Assembly (NCBI GenBank): GCA_945901245.1
Contig: CAMDKY010000004.1
Coordinates: forward strand, 1-64,000
Source of the DNA: Polynucleobacter meluiroseus
GTDB taxonomy: Bacteria; Pseudomonadota; Gammaproteobacteria; Burkholderiales; Burkholderiaceae
DNA length: 64,000 bases
Direction: 5' to 3'
Under the pieces are notes generated by a model. It had not been told where the DNA came from. It saw nothing but the letters and a program-made list of their open reading frames with translations, and did not search any database. Positions 21,015 through 38,090 of this stretch are shown here, piece by piece. Position 1 is the stretch's first letter. Every line of letters starts with the position of its first letter. The translations under genes and the position numbers were made by a program.

Positions 21015-21103
21015 CTATTAGGACCTGAATCGCTAAGGACTAACCCTATTATGCGGGTTTACCATTAGTCTGGTGGACGAAAACCACCCTAGACATAAAA
21101 CGA

Positions 21104-21865
21104 TCAACGCCCCTCGCGAAATCCCCACTTCCACAAGCCTTCACTGGAAAAAGGCAAGACCAATAAGACATGCTCCAAAATGCCGAGCGATAAGAGTGTC
21201 GCCAGCAGGGTTTTGGACGTCAGGGCAAAGGCACTCTCCGTCGCAGTAAATACATCAATCCACAGTGGCGTTACTACAAGCATCGCTAGCACCACTGAAA
21301 ATGGCATGAGGTAATTCATGGCGCGGCGACGGAAATAGGTCTGTAAATACTTGAGGTGATCCGGCAAGAAACGTTCATTCAAATTGAGAACGCCGAGAAA
21401 GATATTAATCTTGGCACTTTGGCGCATCACCCACAAAATCACGAAAGCCCAAAGGCCAGTTGTATTCACAGCATCAACATGCAGAATAGCTAAGATAATT
21501 CCCAGCGCTAGCAAGGCAAGTTCATGGTGGTTAATGGTCTGGAACGCAAACCACGCGCGTTGCCAGCCTTTAGCATCCACCGGACAAAGCGCACGGCGGG
21601 AGCCGGTGATGTAGCCGAGCAAGAAAGCCAATTCTTGCCAACCCCAAATCAATATTGCGCAGGTAAATGCACAGTAGGCCCCTAGCACCGTATCTTGCGT
21701 ACTGGAAATACTAATGCCCCAAAAAGCAAAAAAGAGCAAAACACACGATGCTAAAAAAATAAGGCGGAAGTACTTTTTAGAAAATCCATCGAGCCACAAA
21801 ATCGCCCCCGTACTAAACCACCACACCAGTACGGCAAAAGCAAGCGGAACGATCCAGGCTGACAT
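21104..21865 (-). CDS. puhE: Photosynthetic complex assembly protein PuhE
   Basis: Multi-TM protein directly downstream of acsF; WFSTGAILWLDG and ...RPDHLKYLQTYFRRR pattern. Confidence 0.88.
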   Translation of the reverse strand: MSAWIVPLAFAVLVWWFSTGAILWLDGFSKKYFRLIFLASCVLLFFAFWGISISSTQDTVLGAYCAFTCAILIWGWQELAFLLGYITGSRRALCPVDAKGWQRAWFAFQTINHHELALLALGIILAILHVDAVNTTGLWAFVILWVMRQSAKINIFLGVLNLNERFLPDHLKYLQTYFRRRAMNYLMPFSVVLAMLVVTPLWIDVFTATESAFALTSKTLLATLLSLGILEHVLLVLPFSSEGLWKWGFREGR

Positions 21866-21890
21866 TAGGATGCAAGGATACTATTCATAC

Positions 21891-22958
21891 TTACCAAGCC
21901 GGGGCCATGCGAATATCGGCAGGCAATGCGTTTGGTACCACAGGGAGCGTGTAAATGCGGACAAATACCAAAGCCGCATTGGCCGCCAAGAAGCCACGTT
22001 TCACATAGGAAAAGATGCCGCCCTGTACCTTAGCTGCCTCGACCGCATCGGAGATTTCACGCAGACGCTCAAAGCCAGCCCATAAGCGCTCATCGTCTAA
22101 ATTGATTGTGAATGGAAATACCTGCTTTGAAATATCCGATGTGATCTGCAGTACTTTGCGATCGTAGTCGGCAACCGATACGCCTAAGGCCGCATGAAAC
22201 TCGGGCCGTGAATGATCTCGCACGTACATAGTGGCATAGACAGCAATTAAGAAGAAACGGATCCACAACTTATTACGGCCCTCGAGCAAATACGGATTGG
22301 CGCGCATCATGAGAGCAAACGCTTCACCATGACGGAATTCATCGTTACACCACTTTTCAAACCAGGTGAAGATCGGATGAAAGCGCAGCTCAGGGTGTTT
22401 TTCAATAATGCGAAAGATGGTGATGTAGCGTGCGTAGCCAATCTTCTCAGATAAATAGGTTGCATAGAAAATAAACTTGGGCTTAAAGAAGGTGTATTTT
22501 TTCTCGCGGGCCAAGAATCCCAAGTCGACGCCGATACCAAAGTCTTTTAGCCACTGATTAATAAAACCGGCATGGCGACTTTCATCGCGCGCCATGTAGG
22601 AAAACAGGTCTTTTAAATCGGGGTTCTGCACGCGCTTTTTGATTTCAGCGTAAAGTACACAACCTGAAAACTCCGACGTAATCGAACTAATTAAGAAATC
22701 CAGAAACTCTTGATACAAGCCTTCGGGCAATTGCGAATAGTCCTTCACCATGTCATCAGGGCGTTGAAAGTGCGTTTGATTAATGTCCTTATCAAACTCC
22801 TTCATCAGGCGATTCCACTCAGGCCGCACCGACTCAATATCAAAGCTATCCATTTCTTTAAAGTCAGTCGTATAAAAACGGGGGCTTAAGATCGTGTTAT
22901 CTAAAGCGCGATCAGTTGACTCGCTAATTGGATTGGCGTGCATGGTTGCGCTGGTCAT
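21891..22958 (-). CDS. acsF: Aerobic Mg-protoporphyrin IX monomethyl ester cyclase
   Basis: [20 protein letters not shown], diiron EX..H motifs ([20 protein letters not shown]). Confidence 0.97.
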   Translation of the reverse strand: MTSATMHANPISESTDRALDNTILSPRFYTTDFKEMDSFDIESVRPEWNRLMKEFDKDINQTHFQRPDDMVKDYSQLPEGLYQEFLDFLISSITSEFSGCVLYAEIKKRVQNPDLKDLFSYMARDESRHAGFINQWLKDFGIGVDLGFLAREKKYTFFKPKFIFYATYLSEKIGYARYITIFRIIEKHPELRFHPIFTWFEKWCNDEFRHGEAFALMMRANPYLLEGRNKLWIRFFLIAVYATMYVRDHSRPEFHAALGVSVADYDRKVLQITSDISKQVFPFTINLDDERLWAGFERLREISDAVEAAKVQGGIFSYVKRGFLAANAALVFVRIYTLPVVPNALPADIRMAPAW

Positions 22959-23326
22959 ACTTCTAACCTCTTTCCTAAATTCATATTTATGGCCGTTGTA
23001 TTGCCCGCCTGACTTTCTGCTGCTTTCAGTCTAGGGTACTTTTTGGTATGGGAAAAGCGGGTAGTGGAAAAACTCACTTCATACAACATGGTGAGCTCAA
23101 GTCGTGCCGTGCAATAGGTCCATAGACGACTCAAAAGCCCAGCCCGTGAAACAGTTGCTCTGCGGGTGTATTCGATTTGCTGCCCAAACTCAATCTGAGT
23201 TAGTGGATCATGTATTAAAACCTGGTCACCTGGGCCAACCTCGACCCCATTTAACTCCACATGGGCGTACAAGAATTCAGCGGTGTTCGACAGCTGAACT
23301 CGGCAATCGACTATTTCTTTATCCAT
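22955..23326 (-). CDS. bciE: Small PGC protein between puhC and acsF; candidate cyclase auxiliary subunit BciE
   Basis: 123 aa; conserved-looking [17 protein letters not shown]...[11 protein letters not shown]; gene order puhA-B-C-orf-acsF-puhE. Confidence 0.62.
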   Translation of the reverse strand: MDKEIVDCRVQLSNTAEFLYAHVELNGVEVGPGDQVLIHDPLTQIEFGQQIEYTRRATVSRAGLLSRLWTYCTARLELTMLYEVSFSTTRFSHTKKYPRLKAAESQAGNTTAINMNLGKRLEV

Positions 23327-23781
23327 TACTGCGCCCCTTGTGGCTTAAGCATCACTGCAAACTCGACAACATTGTCTTTTCCAAATGACTCTAAATCAAT
23401 CCGATTGCCCGTAGCCGGATCCAATAAAGTCAAACGACCGTCTGCTCGCGCAATTAACTCAAATGGAACAGATTGGTTTACTTCTTTAATGCGCCGCTCA
23501 CGCGCCATAGCCCGCAAGATTCCCCGAACAAACCCAGCCTCGCCCTCGATCACTTTGACTATCTGACCGTCGGGCGCTGATATGACAGCAATAGAACCGT
23601 CACTGCGATCTTCAAAGCGCAATTGCTTGGTAATTACCGCCTTCGCATCCGCCTCACGCGTCAACTTTCCTGTATTCACGTAGTCGGCCACAAATAAAAT
23701 CAAGGCAGCCAAACTGCTCACAGCAATCAGTGCCAGGTATTTTGGTATGGGCATACCGCGGGTAGGCTGAGCTGTGTTCAT
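23326..23781 (-). CDS. puhC: Photosynthetic complex assembly protein PuhC
   Basis: Single N-terminal TM, LRFEDRSDGSIAVISAPDGQIV..GFVRGILRAMARERR; position after puhB. Confidence 0.88.
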   Translation of the reverse strand: MNTAQPTRGMPIPKYLALIAVSSLAALILFVADYVNTGKLTREADAKAVITKQLRFEDRSDGSIAVISAPDGQIVKVIEGEAGFVRGILRAMARERRIKEVNQSVPFELIARADGRLTLLDPATGNRIDLESFGKDNVVEFAVMLKPQGAQ

Positions 23782-24488
23782 GCGGCTTTGATTTCTCCAT
23801 TTAATCCAGAAGTACGACTAACTTGCACCTCAGGATACAAGAGGGTATCGCTTTTTGCTGAGCGCATCGTTTGTTCGGCTAATTCCACTTGATTTACCTC
23901 AGACCACGCATCCGATAACAAGCTAGCAACCCGCTGACTATCAGGGATGCAACGCAACATGGGCTCAGGATTAGCCCAAGCACCGGGTTTGGCGTGTGGC
24001 CACAAATGAAATACCGCTATCTTAGTTTGTACATCGAGCTTCAATGGAATGTCGCCAATACCATTTTTTCCGACATTCAAGCCCGCACTTTGTATTTTCG
24101 ACAGGGGTAAATTGAATGTCATGCCCAGCACAATACCAATACGCATCACGATGCGGCGATCCGTCAGCGTATATAGCGTGGTGGAACTAATTAAGTAAGC
24201 AAAATAGGCAACCAAACCAAGACACATAGCAGACAATACAGACATCCACACCATCGACATGGCCAGACTGGCAAATGCATCACCATCATAGATACCCGAA
24301 AATAAACGGTAGGCTAGCAAAATTCCAAAGTAAATTACCAGCGCCCGCATGTGGAAGACCCGCAATGCTACTGCCTTAAAGTCAGGCGCACCCTGCCAAA
24401 GGATGGATTCCCCCTTTGGCAACTTCTCTGGTAGGCCAAGCTGAGCCTCGAATTCATGCTCAGGACTTGAATGCAGGTTGGGGTTCAT
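23778..24488 (-). CDS. puhB: Photosynthetic complex assembly protein PuhB
   Basis: PH-like membrane protein; LPKGESILWQGAPDFKAVALRVFHMRALVIYF. Confidence 0.9.
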   Translation of the reverse strand: MNPNLHSSPEHEFEAQLGLPEKLPKGESILWQGAPDFKAVALRVFHMRALVIYFGILLAYRLFSGIYDGDAFASLAMSMVWMSVLSAMCLGLVAYFAYLISSTTLYTLTDRRIVMRIGIVLGMTFNLPLSKIQSAGLNVGKNGIGDIPLKLDVQTKIAVFHLWPHAKPGAWANPEPMLRCIPDSQRVASLLSDAWSEVNQVELAEQTMRSAKSDTLLYPEVQVSRTSGLNGEIKAA

Positions 24489-25252
24489 AGGAGTGGCTCC
24501 TGGCGATCTGGCGTAGCGTATAAAGTACCGCCGCCGTAGTACGCCATGACCTTCTCTTCTTCCAATAAGGTAATTTGCTCTGGATGCTTCGTGGTAGGCA
24601 CATGGGCAAACTGGGTCGATAAAATCGATTGCACCGTGATTTGCTCTTTACCAATTCGGCTGAAGTTCATTGGCAGTAATACAGTTTTGCCGCTATCCAA
24701 CTTAACTTCCAAATAGCGAATCGTCACTTCCATGTGATCGATCCAAGCATCCGCAACAGTGCCGGCCAAATTACCGTCGGCGCCCACCACCTTCATACCA
24801 ATGGGGTTACGATCTTTGCTCGATAAACCAAACTCGGGCAATAAACGCAGTGGCCGAATGCGAGCATGGCCCTCTAAGTCATAGTCGACATGATCGGCGC
24901 GTTGCGCATACGATCCTGGACCTACCCCAGCCAGCATGGGATTACCGGTCGGCTGCATGGGTGCGCCATTCCAAGGATGTGCTGGCTCAGCGGCAATGCG
25001 CTCTACCTCGGGCGGCGTAGGTAATGGTGCCGTATAGGTTTTACCGAATTCGGTTTTATACGTCACTGGTCGCGGCATACCTAAAATACCATCTTCGTGG
25101 CGTACTTTGCCATAACGCTCGGTCTCCAGCGGAAAGCCTTCGCGCTTACCTTCCAGGGTCAAGTAAATGACGAGCCCTATGAAAAAAAGCAAAAAGATAT
25201 AAAAAGCGATTTGTGCTACATCGATGTATTGCGTTATTGCTCCGGTTCCCAT
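24485..25252 (-). CDS. puhA: Photosynthetic reaction centre H subunit
   Basis: YIDVAQIAFYIFLLFFIGLVIYLTLEGKREGFPLETER; PRC-barrel C-terminus. Confidence 0.97.
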   Translation of the reverse strand: MGTGAITQYIDVAQIAFYIFLLFFIGLVIYLTLEGKREGFPLETERYGKVRHEDGILGMPRPVTYKTEFGKTYTAPLPTPPEVERIAAEPAHPWNGAPMQPTGNPMLAGVGPGSYAQRADHVDYDLEGHARIRPLRLLPEFGLSSKDRNPIGMKVVGADGNLAGTVADAWIDHMEVTIRYLEVKLDSGKTVLLPMNFSRIGKEQITVQSILSTQFAHVPTTKHPEQITLLEEEKVMAYYGGGTLYATPDRQEPLL

Positions 25253-25275
25253 TTTCTACTCCTTTACAAAATTAA

Positions 25276-26706
25276 CTAGCCTGGAAAATCAGCTAAACCA
25301 AACTTTTTGATACCTGAAACAGGGCGTTGATGGCGACTTGCCACCAAGGGGCCCAATGCGACGAGTGTTGCAAACAACAAATAAATCTCAATGTGATAGA
25401 CCACGCTATACCCAGTACCTGCAGTATTTAGAACTGGTCCAATGGCGCCGCTAGTAGCGAGCGTGGAGACCCCATCCCGAATGACACCGCCTATCGACAT
25501 ACCAATACCAGAGCAGGTTGCTGTGACTGCGCCCCAGGCACCAATCACCATCCCGGTCATATTGTCTTGATCGATGCTCATAGCGATGGTGAGCGTACTA
25601 ACCGCAAATAAACCACCACCAAATCCGATTAAGAAAGCACCCACCCGAAATAAGGTGGCGGAATTGAGGGGCTCTGAAAAAATCACCGACGTAAATGCCA
25701 GTAGGCCGACTAGTAGTCCAATCGATGCAATTCGGTAGGCATTAATGCCCCTCACTAACCAACGGGCCGACAGAATAAACGCTAGTAGCGATCCACCTGA
25801 AATCAAAGCGGTTAGTAAGCTCGTTGCCGACACACTTAAGCCCAAAATCTCGCCGCCGTAGGGCTCTAAGATAACGTCTTGCATGCTAAACGCCATGGTT
25901 CCCAGGCCCAGCATAATTAGAAAGCGCTTCACTTGCGGCATCGCGATAAAAGTCTTCCATGATGCAGAGAACGCAGGCTGCGAAATGCTAGGGTGGGTTT
26001 TGTGCGGCTGGCGCACCTCTTGTTTCCACAGGGCAATGAGATTCAGAATTAAAGTGACCGATGCCGCCCCCTGAATCACCTGAATTAATTGCACTTGGGT
26101 AAATGGCTTGAGTAACAAACTAAATACAATACCGCTCACCACCATACCAACTAGTAGCATCACATACATCAGGGCAACAACGCGTGGGCGATTTTTTGGT
26201 TCGGCTAAATCGGTTGCTAATGCTAAGCCTGCGGTTTGCGTGGTTTGCATGCCAGCACCAACCAGCAAAAAGGCAAAGGCACTCGCAATATAACTAAACC
26301 AAATGGGCCAGTGGGTATCGCCAGACATCAAGATCAGAGCAAATGGCATGATCGCTAGGCCACCGAATTGCAACCAGGTGCCGATCCAAATATATGGGAC
26401 GCGTTTCCAGCCCAAAATAGAGCGGTGTGTATCGGAGCGGTGCCCAATCAGCGCCCGAAAGGGAGCAAAGATTAAAGGCAAGGCAACCATCAAGGCCACC
26501 ATCCAAGCACTTATGCCCATCTCCACAATCATCACGCGGTTCAAGGTGCCGATAAGTAAAGTTGCCGCCATGCCTACCGTCACTTGGAATAAAGACAAAC
26601 GCAATAAACGGCTCAGCGGTAAGTCAGCTGTAGCAACATCCGCAAAGGGCAAGAAGCGCGGATTAATCCGCGTCCATGCCTTGGCCGTTTTAAAAAATTG
26701 CATCAT
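25276..26706 (-). CDS. lhaA: LhaA/PucC family LH1 assembly protein
   Basis: BCD-family MFS between bchM and puhA; MQDVILEPYGGEILGLSVSATS. Confidence 0.88.
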   Translation of the reverse strand: MMQFFKTAKAWTRINPRFLPFADVATADLPLSRLLRLSLFQVTVGMAATLLIGTLNRVMIVEMGISAWMVALMVALPLIFAPFRALIGHRSDTHRSILGWKRVPYIWIGTWLQFGGLAIMPFALILMSGDTHWPIWFSYIASAFAFLLVGAGMQTTQTAGLALATDLAEPKNRPRVVALMYVMLLVGMVVSGIVFSLLLKPFTQVQLIQVIQGAASVTLILNLIALWKQEVRQPHKTHPSISQPAFSASWKTFIAMPQVKRFLIMLGLGTMAFSMQDVILEPYGGEILGLSVSATSLLTALISGGSLLAFILSARWLVRGINAYRIASIGLLVGLLAFTSVIFSEPLNSATLFRVGAFLIGFGGGLFAVSTLTIAMSIDQDNMTGMVIGAWGAVTATCSGIGMSIGGVIRDGVSTLATSGAIGPVLNTAGTGYSVVYHIEIYLLFATLVALGPLVASRHQRPVSGIKKFGLADFPG

Positions 26707-27404
26707 GAGAAGCGTCTAAGTTCCATTATTTGTGATTGGTAAAAGCCGCTCGCTATGCGCAGGGTAAAACTCACTCGCCAACTGCTGAGTAACTTGGATT
26801 TACCAATTAAATCCCGTAATTTTTGCTCTCCAACTGGCTCAATAAACGGCGCTCGATCTTTGCGGGGAAATAGGCGCCCCACACGAATCATGATTTCCAG
26901 CAAAGCAGAGCTGGGGGCAAAGGTAAAAATGATCTTTTGATGAGTACGTTCCGCCAAACGCTCCAGTACATTGACCATGTCGTCCGATTGATAATGGATC
27001 ATCGAGTCCATACCCACGACATAGTCAAACTCGCCAAATGCTTCATCGAGCATGTCACCCGAGTGAAAGGCAATGTTCTGCCGCTCTTCTGCAGGAATAC
27101 GTTCTTGTGCTAGCTCAACTAACTTGGGCGATAAATCCACTGCAACCACGTTAGCACCGCGCTTGGCCATTTCTAAAGCCAATGCGCCAGTACCGCAACC
27201 GGCATCCAGAATCCGCTTACCCGTTAAATCTTCTGGCAGGCGATTCAGAATACGTTGACGGGTTTGGTCTCTACCCGCACGCACGGTCGCCCGAATGCCG
27301 CTTACTGGCGCATCGGAGGTGAGCTTAGCCCAGGCATCGACCGCAGTACGGTCAAAGTAGTTCTTCAGCTTGCTTCGGCGATCTTGGTAGGACATTTCAG
27401 CCAT
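26703..27404 (-). CDS. bchM: Mg-protoporphyrin IX methyltransferase
   Basis: SAM motif ILDAGCGTGALALEMAKRGANVVAVDLS; C-terminal ASGFYQSQIMEL; downstream of bchL. Confidence 0.94.
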   Translation of the reverse strand: MAEMSYQDRRSKLKNYFDRTAVDAWAKLTSDAPVSGIRATVRAGRDQTRQRILNRLPEDLTGKRILDAGCGTGALALEMAKRGANVVAVDLSPKLVELAQERIPAEERQNIAFHSGDMLDEAFGEFDYVVGMDSMIHYQSDDMVNVLERLAERTHQKIIFTFAPSSALLEIMIRVGRLFPRKDRAPFIEPVGEQKLRDLIGKSKLLSSWRVSFTLRIASGFYQSQIMELRRFS

Positions 27405-27406
27405 GC

Positions 27407-32101
<4,695 letters not shown>

Positions 32102-32112
<11 letters not shown>

Positions 32113-33721
32113 AGTGTGCCTTTGCATCGTATAAGGTTTCAATCGTGATCATCGACAGCCCCTGCTCTATAGCAAAACGCTCTGTATTGCGACGGGCCTT
32201 TCCACGCACAAAGAAAGGGATTTTTCCAAGCTCTTTCATGGCATCGGGTGCCCATGCTGCTTCACCTACTACGGCATCAACTACTGCACTGGCGGTAACG
32301 CTAATCTGTTCTGCTGGTATTTCTGTTTTGGCTGCAGCTGCTGGAGCATGGTTAACAGCACGATGGCCTAAGTGCGATCCGGCAGCGCTGGCATCAAACT
32401 CAAAGTCTTCACGGAACATCATGATGAGGTGCTCTTCTAAGCCCATCATCAGCGGATGAATCCAGGTATCAAACAGGACGTTTGCGCCCTCAAAGCCCAT
32501 TTGTGGGGAGTAGCGTGCTGGAAAATCCTGCACGTGAATCGGTGCCGAAATCACGGCGCACGGAATACCCAAGCGTTTAGCAATGTGGCGCTCCATTTGG
32601 GTGCCGAGCATTAGATCGGGAGTGAGTTCACTGGCTTTTTGCTCTACCTCTAAATAATCATCGGTAATTAAAGCCTCTACGCCGTACAGTGCTGCAGCCT
32701 CACGCACATCACGGGCAAACTCACGGCTGTAGGTGCCTAGTCCAACGACTTCAAAACCAATTTCTTGACTGGCTACGCGGGCGGCGGCAATGACGTGAGT
32801 CGCATCGCCGAAAATAAAAACCCGTTTACCAGTTAGGTAGGTCGAGTCTACTGATTTGGCATACCACTGTGCGCGACTATTCTGGTAGCGGTCCACTATG
32901 CTGACATCAAGCCCTGCGAGGGCTACGACTTCAGCAATAAATTCGGTAGTGGCATTGACGCCAATTGGAATGACTTTGGTTGCAGGCTGACCAAACGTCC
33001 GTGTTAGCCAGGATGCGGCTACACCGGCGATTTCAGGATATAGAACCACGTTGAAGTCTGCCTCGCCCAAACGCTGCATGTCTGCAACGCTAGCGTTCAG
33101 AGGCGCTGTGACGTTGACTGTAACGCCCAGCTCACCTAACAACTTCTGAATCTCCTGCACATCATCGCGGTGCCGAAATCCGAGTGCGGTAGCGCCCAAA
33201 ATATTGCAGCTTGGCGCTTTACCCGCAGCGCGTGCAGCGGCTCGCTCTGCCACAAAACTGGCTGATGGTACTTTGTTAGTCGGCGCAGATAGCGTGCGTA
33301 CTAACTGATAAAAGGTTTCAGCAGCGCCCCAATTTTCTTTTTTCTGATACGAAGGTAATTCCAGTGGAATAACTGGGATTGGTAAGTTCAGCGCCTTTGC
33401 GAGACCGGCAGGATCATCTTGAATTAGCTCGGCTGTACAAGAAGCGCCAACCAACATAGCCTTGGGCTGAAAACGCGCATAGGCCTCACGGGTTGCATTC
33501 TTAAAGAGTTCTGCGGTATCGCCGCCCAAGTCACGCGCCTGGAAGGTGGTGTATGTAACGGGGGGACGCTTTTTGGAACGCTCAATCATGGTGAACAGAA
33601 GATCGGCGTAGGTATCGCCTTGAGGGGAATGCAGTACGTAATGTACGTCTTTCAATGCAGTGGCAATGCGCATTGCGCCCACATGTGGGGGTCCTTCGTA
33701 GGTCCAGAGTGTCAGTTGCAT
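32102..33721 (-). CDS. bchB: DPOR subunit BchB
   Basis: [45 protein letters not shown]. Confidence 0.97.
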
Positions 33722-33722
33722 A

Positions 33723-35548
<1,826 letters not shown>

Positions 35549-35576
35549 GCTTTTGCTAGTCCCATTTGATTGAATG

Positions 35577-35594
35577 TGTAAACAAAACTTTACG
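35577..35594 (-). promoter_or_regulatory. PpsR/CrtJ-like box upstream of bchF
   Basis: TGTAAACAAAACTTTACG, TGTAAA-N6-TTTACG, one mismatch to TGT-N12-ACA; 28 nt upstream of bchF ATG. Confidence 0.5.
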
Positions 35595-35687
35595 ACTAAT
35601 TTAATTTACAAAATACCGTATTTACCCTTAGTTATTTGGGGTTTACCCTTAAATATGAGCTTTATTTACGGGTTATTCTATCAAAAC

Positions 35688-35705
35688 TGTAATATTTGTT
35701 TTACA
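35688..35705 (+). promoter_or_regulatory. PpsR/CrtJ-type box upstream of aerR/ppaA-like gene
   Basis: TGTAATATTTGTTTTACA, exact TGT-N12-ACA. Confidence 0.6.
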
Positions 35706-35752
35706 TTGATAGGAAGTTTATTTTTTTACACCACCCTTCACACGCGCCCCTT

Positions 35753-36646
35753 ATGTTGGCAAAAAAAGAAAACCAGACTGAACTAGTGGATTCACAGACC
35801 TTAGATACAGGCAAGGTGCTCGCTATGGTGAAAGGGATTGGGCGCGTTAATCAGACTGGTAATCGGGATTGGATAGAAGATCGCTTGCTGCACACCATCT
35901 TGGAAACAGGTGCACTAAACGCACGACCCCACTCATCCGCCCACCTCACCTGGCAAATCATTGAAGACCATGCAGATGAGTTTGTGGCTTTAATTACACG
36001 CGAAGGGCCGCAAAAAACAGAGCGCTACATTGCAGGGCTTCTCAACTTAGGCATGAGTGTGGATTCAATCGTATTGGAGTTAATACCGCGCATTGCTCGT
36101 AAGTTAGGGGATCAATGGATCAGCGATAGCCTCAGCTTCACGGAGGTCACGATCGCTACAGGTCGTTTACAAAAATTAATTTATAGCTTAGATCATTTAT
36201 TTCAAGAGACGCGAACACATGCAGCCACTGCGCACACGATCTTAGTGAGTGCTGCGCCTGGTTCGCACCACACACTAGGGCCGCTCATCCTCTCAAATTA
36301 CTTTACGTGGGCTGGATGGAATGTCTTAAATGAAAGCACGCCAAGTAAGCGCTTCATTGAGGCAGCCGTTGCACGCCAATCCCTTACTGCGATTGCGCTG
36401 AGCATTGCTGATTATGATCAATTGGATCAATTACCTGCTCTCATACAGTCAATACGCAATAAGTCGCGCAATCCAGGAATCATCGTGCTTACAGGGGGAT
36501 CACTTTATAATGCAGATGCAATGTCGTTTGGACATATCAAAGCCGATATCAAGTCCAATACGCCCGAAGAAGCATTGCATCAGCTTAATCGAATCTTAAA
36601 CATTACCAATGATGTTGGTAATTTGGCTTCAGTTCTACCTAATTAA
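35753..36646 (+). CDS. ppaA: AerR/PpaA-like B12-binding antirepressor
   Basis: Directly upstream of ppsR; VSAAPGSHHTLGPLILSNYFTWAGWNVL; start MLAKKENQ at 35753 (ORF extends to 35696). Confidence 0.82.
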   Translation: MLAKKENQTELVDSQTLDTGKVLAMVKGIGRVNQTGNRDWIEDRLLHTILETGALNARPHSSAHLTWQIIEDHADEFVALITREGPQKTERYIAGLLNLGMSVDSIVLELIPRIARKLGDQWISDSLSFTEVTIATGRLQKLIYSLDHLFQETRTHAATAHTILVSAAPGSHHTLGPLILSNYFTWAGWNVLNESTPSKRFIEAAVARQSLTAIALSIADYDQLDQLPALIQSIRNKSRNPGIIVLTGGSLYNADAMSFGHIKADIKSNTPEEALHQLNRILNITNDVGNLASVLPN

Positions 36647-36657
36647 AATAAGAAGAA

Positions 36658-38079
36658 ATGACGCTCACTGCATACTCCAACGAAGTACTTGACTCAGTCG
36701 ATATTAATGCAGCCGTCACGCTTGTCGCATATTCTGCTGATGTTGTTTTTGTACTCGATACGAATGGCACCATACATGATGTAGTCAATGCAGAAAAAAT
36801 TGGCATCGAAGATAGCAGTAGTCTTCTGAATAAAAAATGGATGGATACGATTGCAATCGATAGCCACCCAAAAGTACATGCGTTAATGGATGCGAATGCA
36901 ACAGAAGGCGCACAAAAATGGCGTCAAATTAATCAATTGTTACCCGACGGCAAATCCTTGCCTATTTTGTTTAGTACCGTTCACCTACAAAAGCAAAAAA
37001 GGGTTTTGGCAATTGGCCGAGACTTGCGTAATATTTCTGCACTACAACAACGCTTGGTAGAAGCTCAGCAAGAAATCGAACGCGACTATACCCGCTTACA
37101 TGCGATTGAAAACCGTTACTCGCAATTGTTTAATATTACTGATCAGGCATATTTATTAATTGATAGCCAAACCCTGCGGATACTGGAAGCGAACAAGGCT
37201 TCCGGAACCTTATTAGGCGACTCTAAAAAGTTAGTTGGCAAAGCCATCGCTGATCTCTTCTCTAAAGCTGATCAAGATGCCATACAAGACTATTTTGCCG
37301 ATTTTAAGATTGGTAACTTACAGCAAAATCGCGTAGTACACCTGCAAAATTCAGCCGATGAAGTAGAGATTTCGAGTGCTTTACTACGTGAAGGTCGGCA
37401 AAGTGTTTATTTAGTGAGCTTGAACCCACTATCGATCAATGCGGCCAATATTAATTTCGGCGAACAAAGTGCCTTAGTACTCAAAGCCATTGAAGAATCA
37501 AGCGATGCATTTGTGGTGACCAACCTGCAGGGCTTAATCCTTTCATCAAATAAAGCGTTTGTGCAAATGACCCACTCCGCCCAAGCAGAGTACGTCATCG
37601 GTAAATCATTGGAGCAATGGTTGGGGCGCTCAACAATAGATTTACGCATCATTTTAAATACGCTACGTGAGCATGGCGCCATTAAGAATTACGCCACCAC
37701 CATTACGAGCGATGATGGAAGCTCACCGCTAGAGGCTGAGATTTCAGGGGTAGATGTGCGATCCCACAATCCCCCTGCCTTTGCTTTTAGTATCCGTAGC
37801 ATTTCTAAACGGGTAGCGCAAGCTGGGCCTACGCCGAGTAATATAGAGAAAAATGCACGGCACCTTACTGAATTGGTCGGCAAGGTTCCCCTGAAAGAGA
37901 TTGTGACTGAGACAACTGACATCATCGAAAAGCTCTGCATTATTTCTGCTTTAGAGTTAACGATGTCAAATCGCGCCTCTGCTGCCGAGTTATTAGGTCT
38001 GTCACGTCAAGGCCTCTACATTAAGATGCGTCGCTTTGGCATTATTGAGAATAGCGCTTCCGAAGACAACGACTCTTAG
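36658..38079 (+). CDS. ppsR: PAS-domain transcriptional regulator PpsR/CrtJ
   Basis: Multiple PAS-like regions and C-terminal Fis-type HTH (ALELTMSNRASAAELLGLSRQGLYIKMRRFGI). Confidence 0.95.
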   Translation: MTLTAYSNEVLDSVDINAAVTLVAYSADVVFVLDTNGTIHDVVNAEKIGIEDSSSLLNKKWMDTIAIDSHPKVHALMDANATEGAQKWRQINQLLPDGKSLPILFSTVHLQKQKRVLAIGRDLRNISALQQRLVEAQQEIERDYTRLHAIENRYSQLFNITDQAYLLIDSQTLRILEANKASGTLLGDSKKLVGKAIADLFSKADQDAIQDYFADFKIGNLQQNRVVHLQNSADEVEISSALLREGRQSVYLVSLNPLSINAANINFGEQSALVLKAIEESSDAFVVTNLQGLILSSNKAFVQMTHSAQAEYVIGKSLEQWLGRSTIDLRIILNTLREHGAIKNYATTITSDDGSSPLEAEISGVDVRSHNPPAFAFSIRSISKRVAQAGPTPSNIEKNARHLTELVGKVPLKEIVTETTDIIEKLCIISALELTMSNRASAAELLGLSRQGLYIKMRRFGIIENSASEDNDS

Positions 38080-38090
38080 ATTACGTCATC

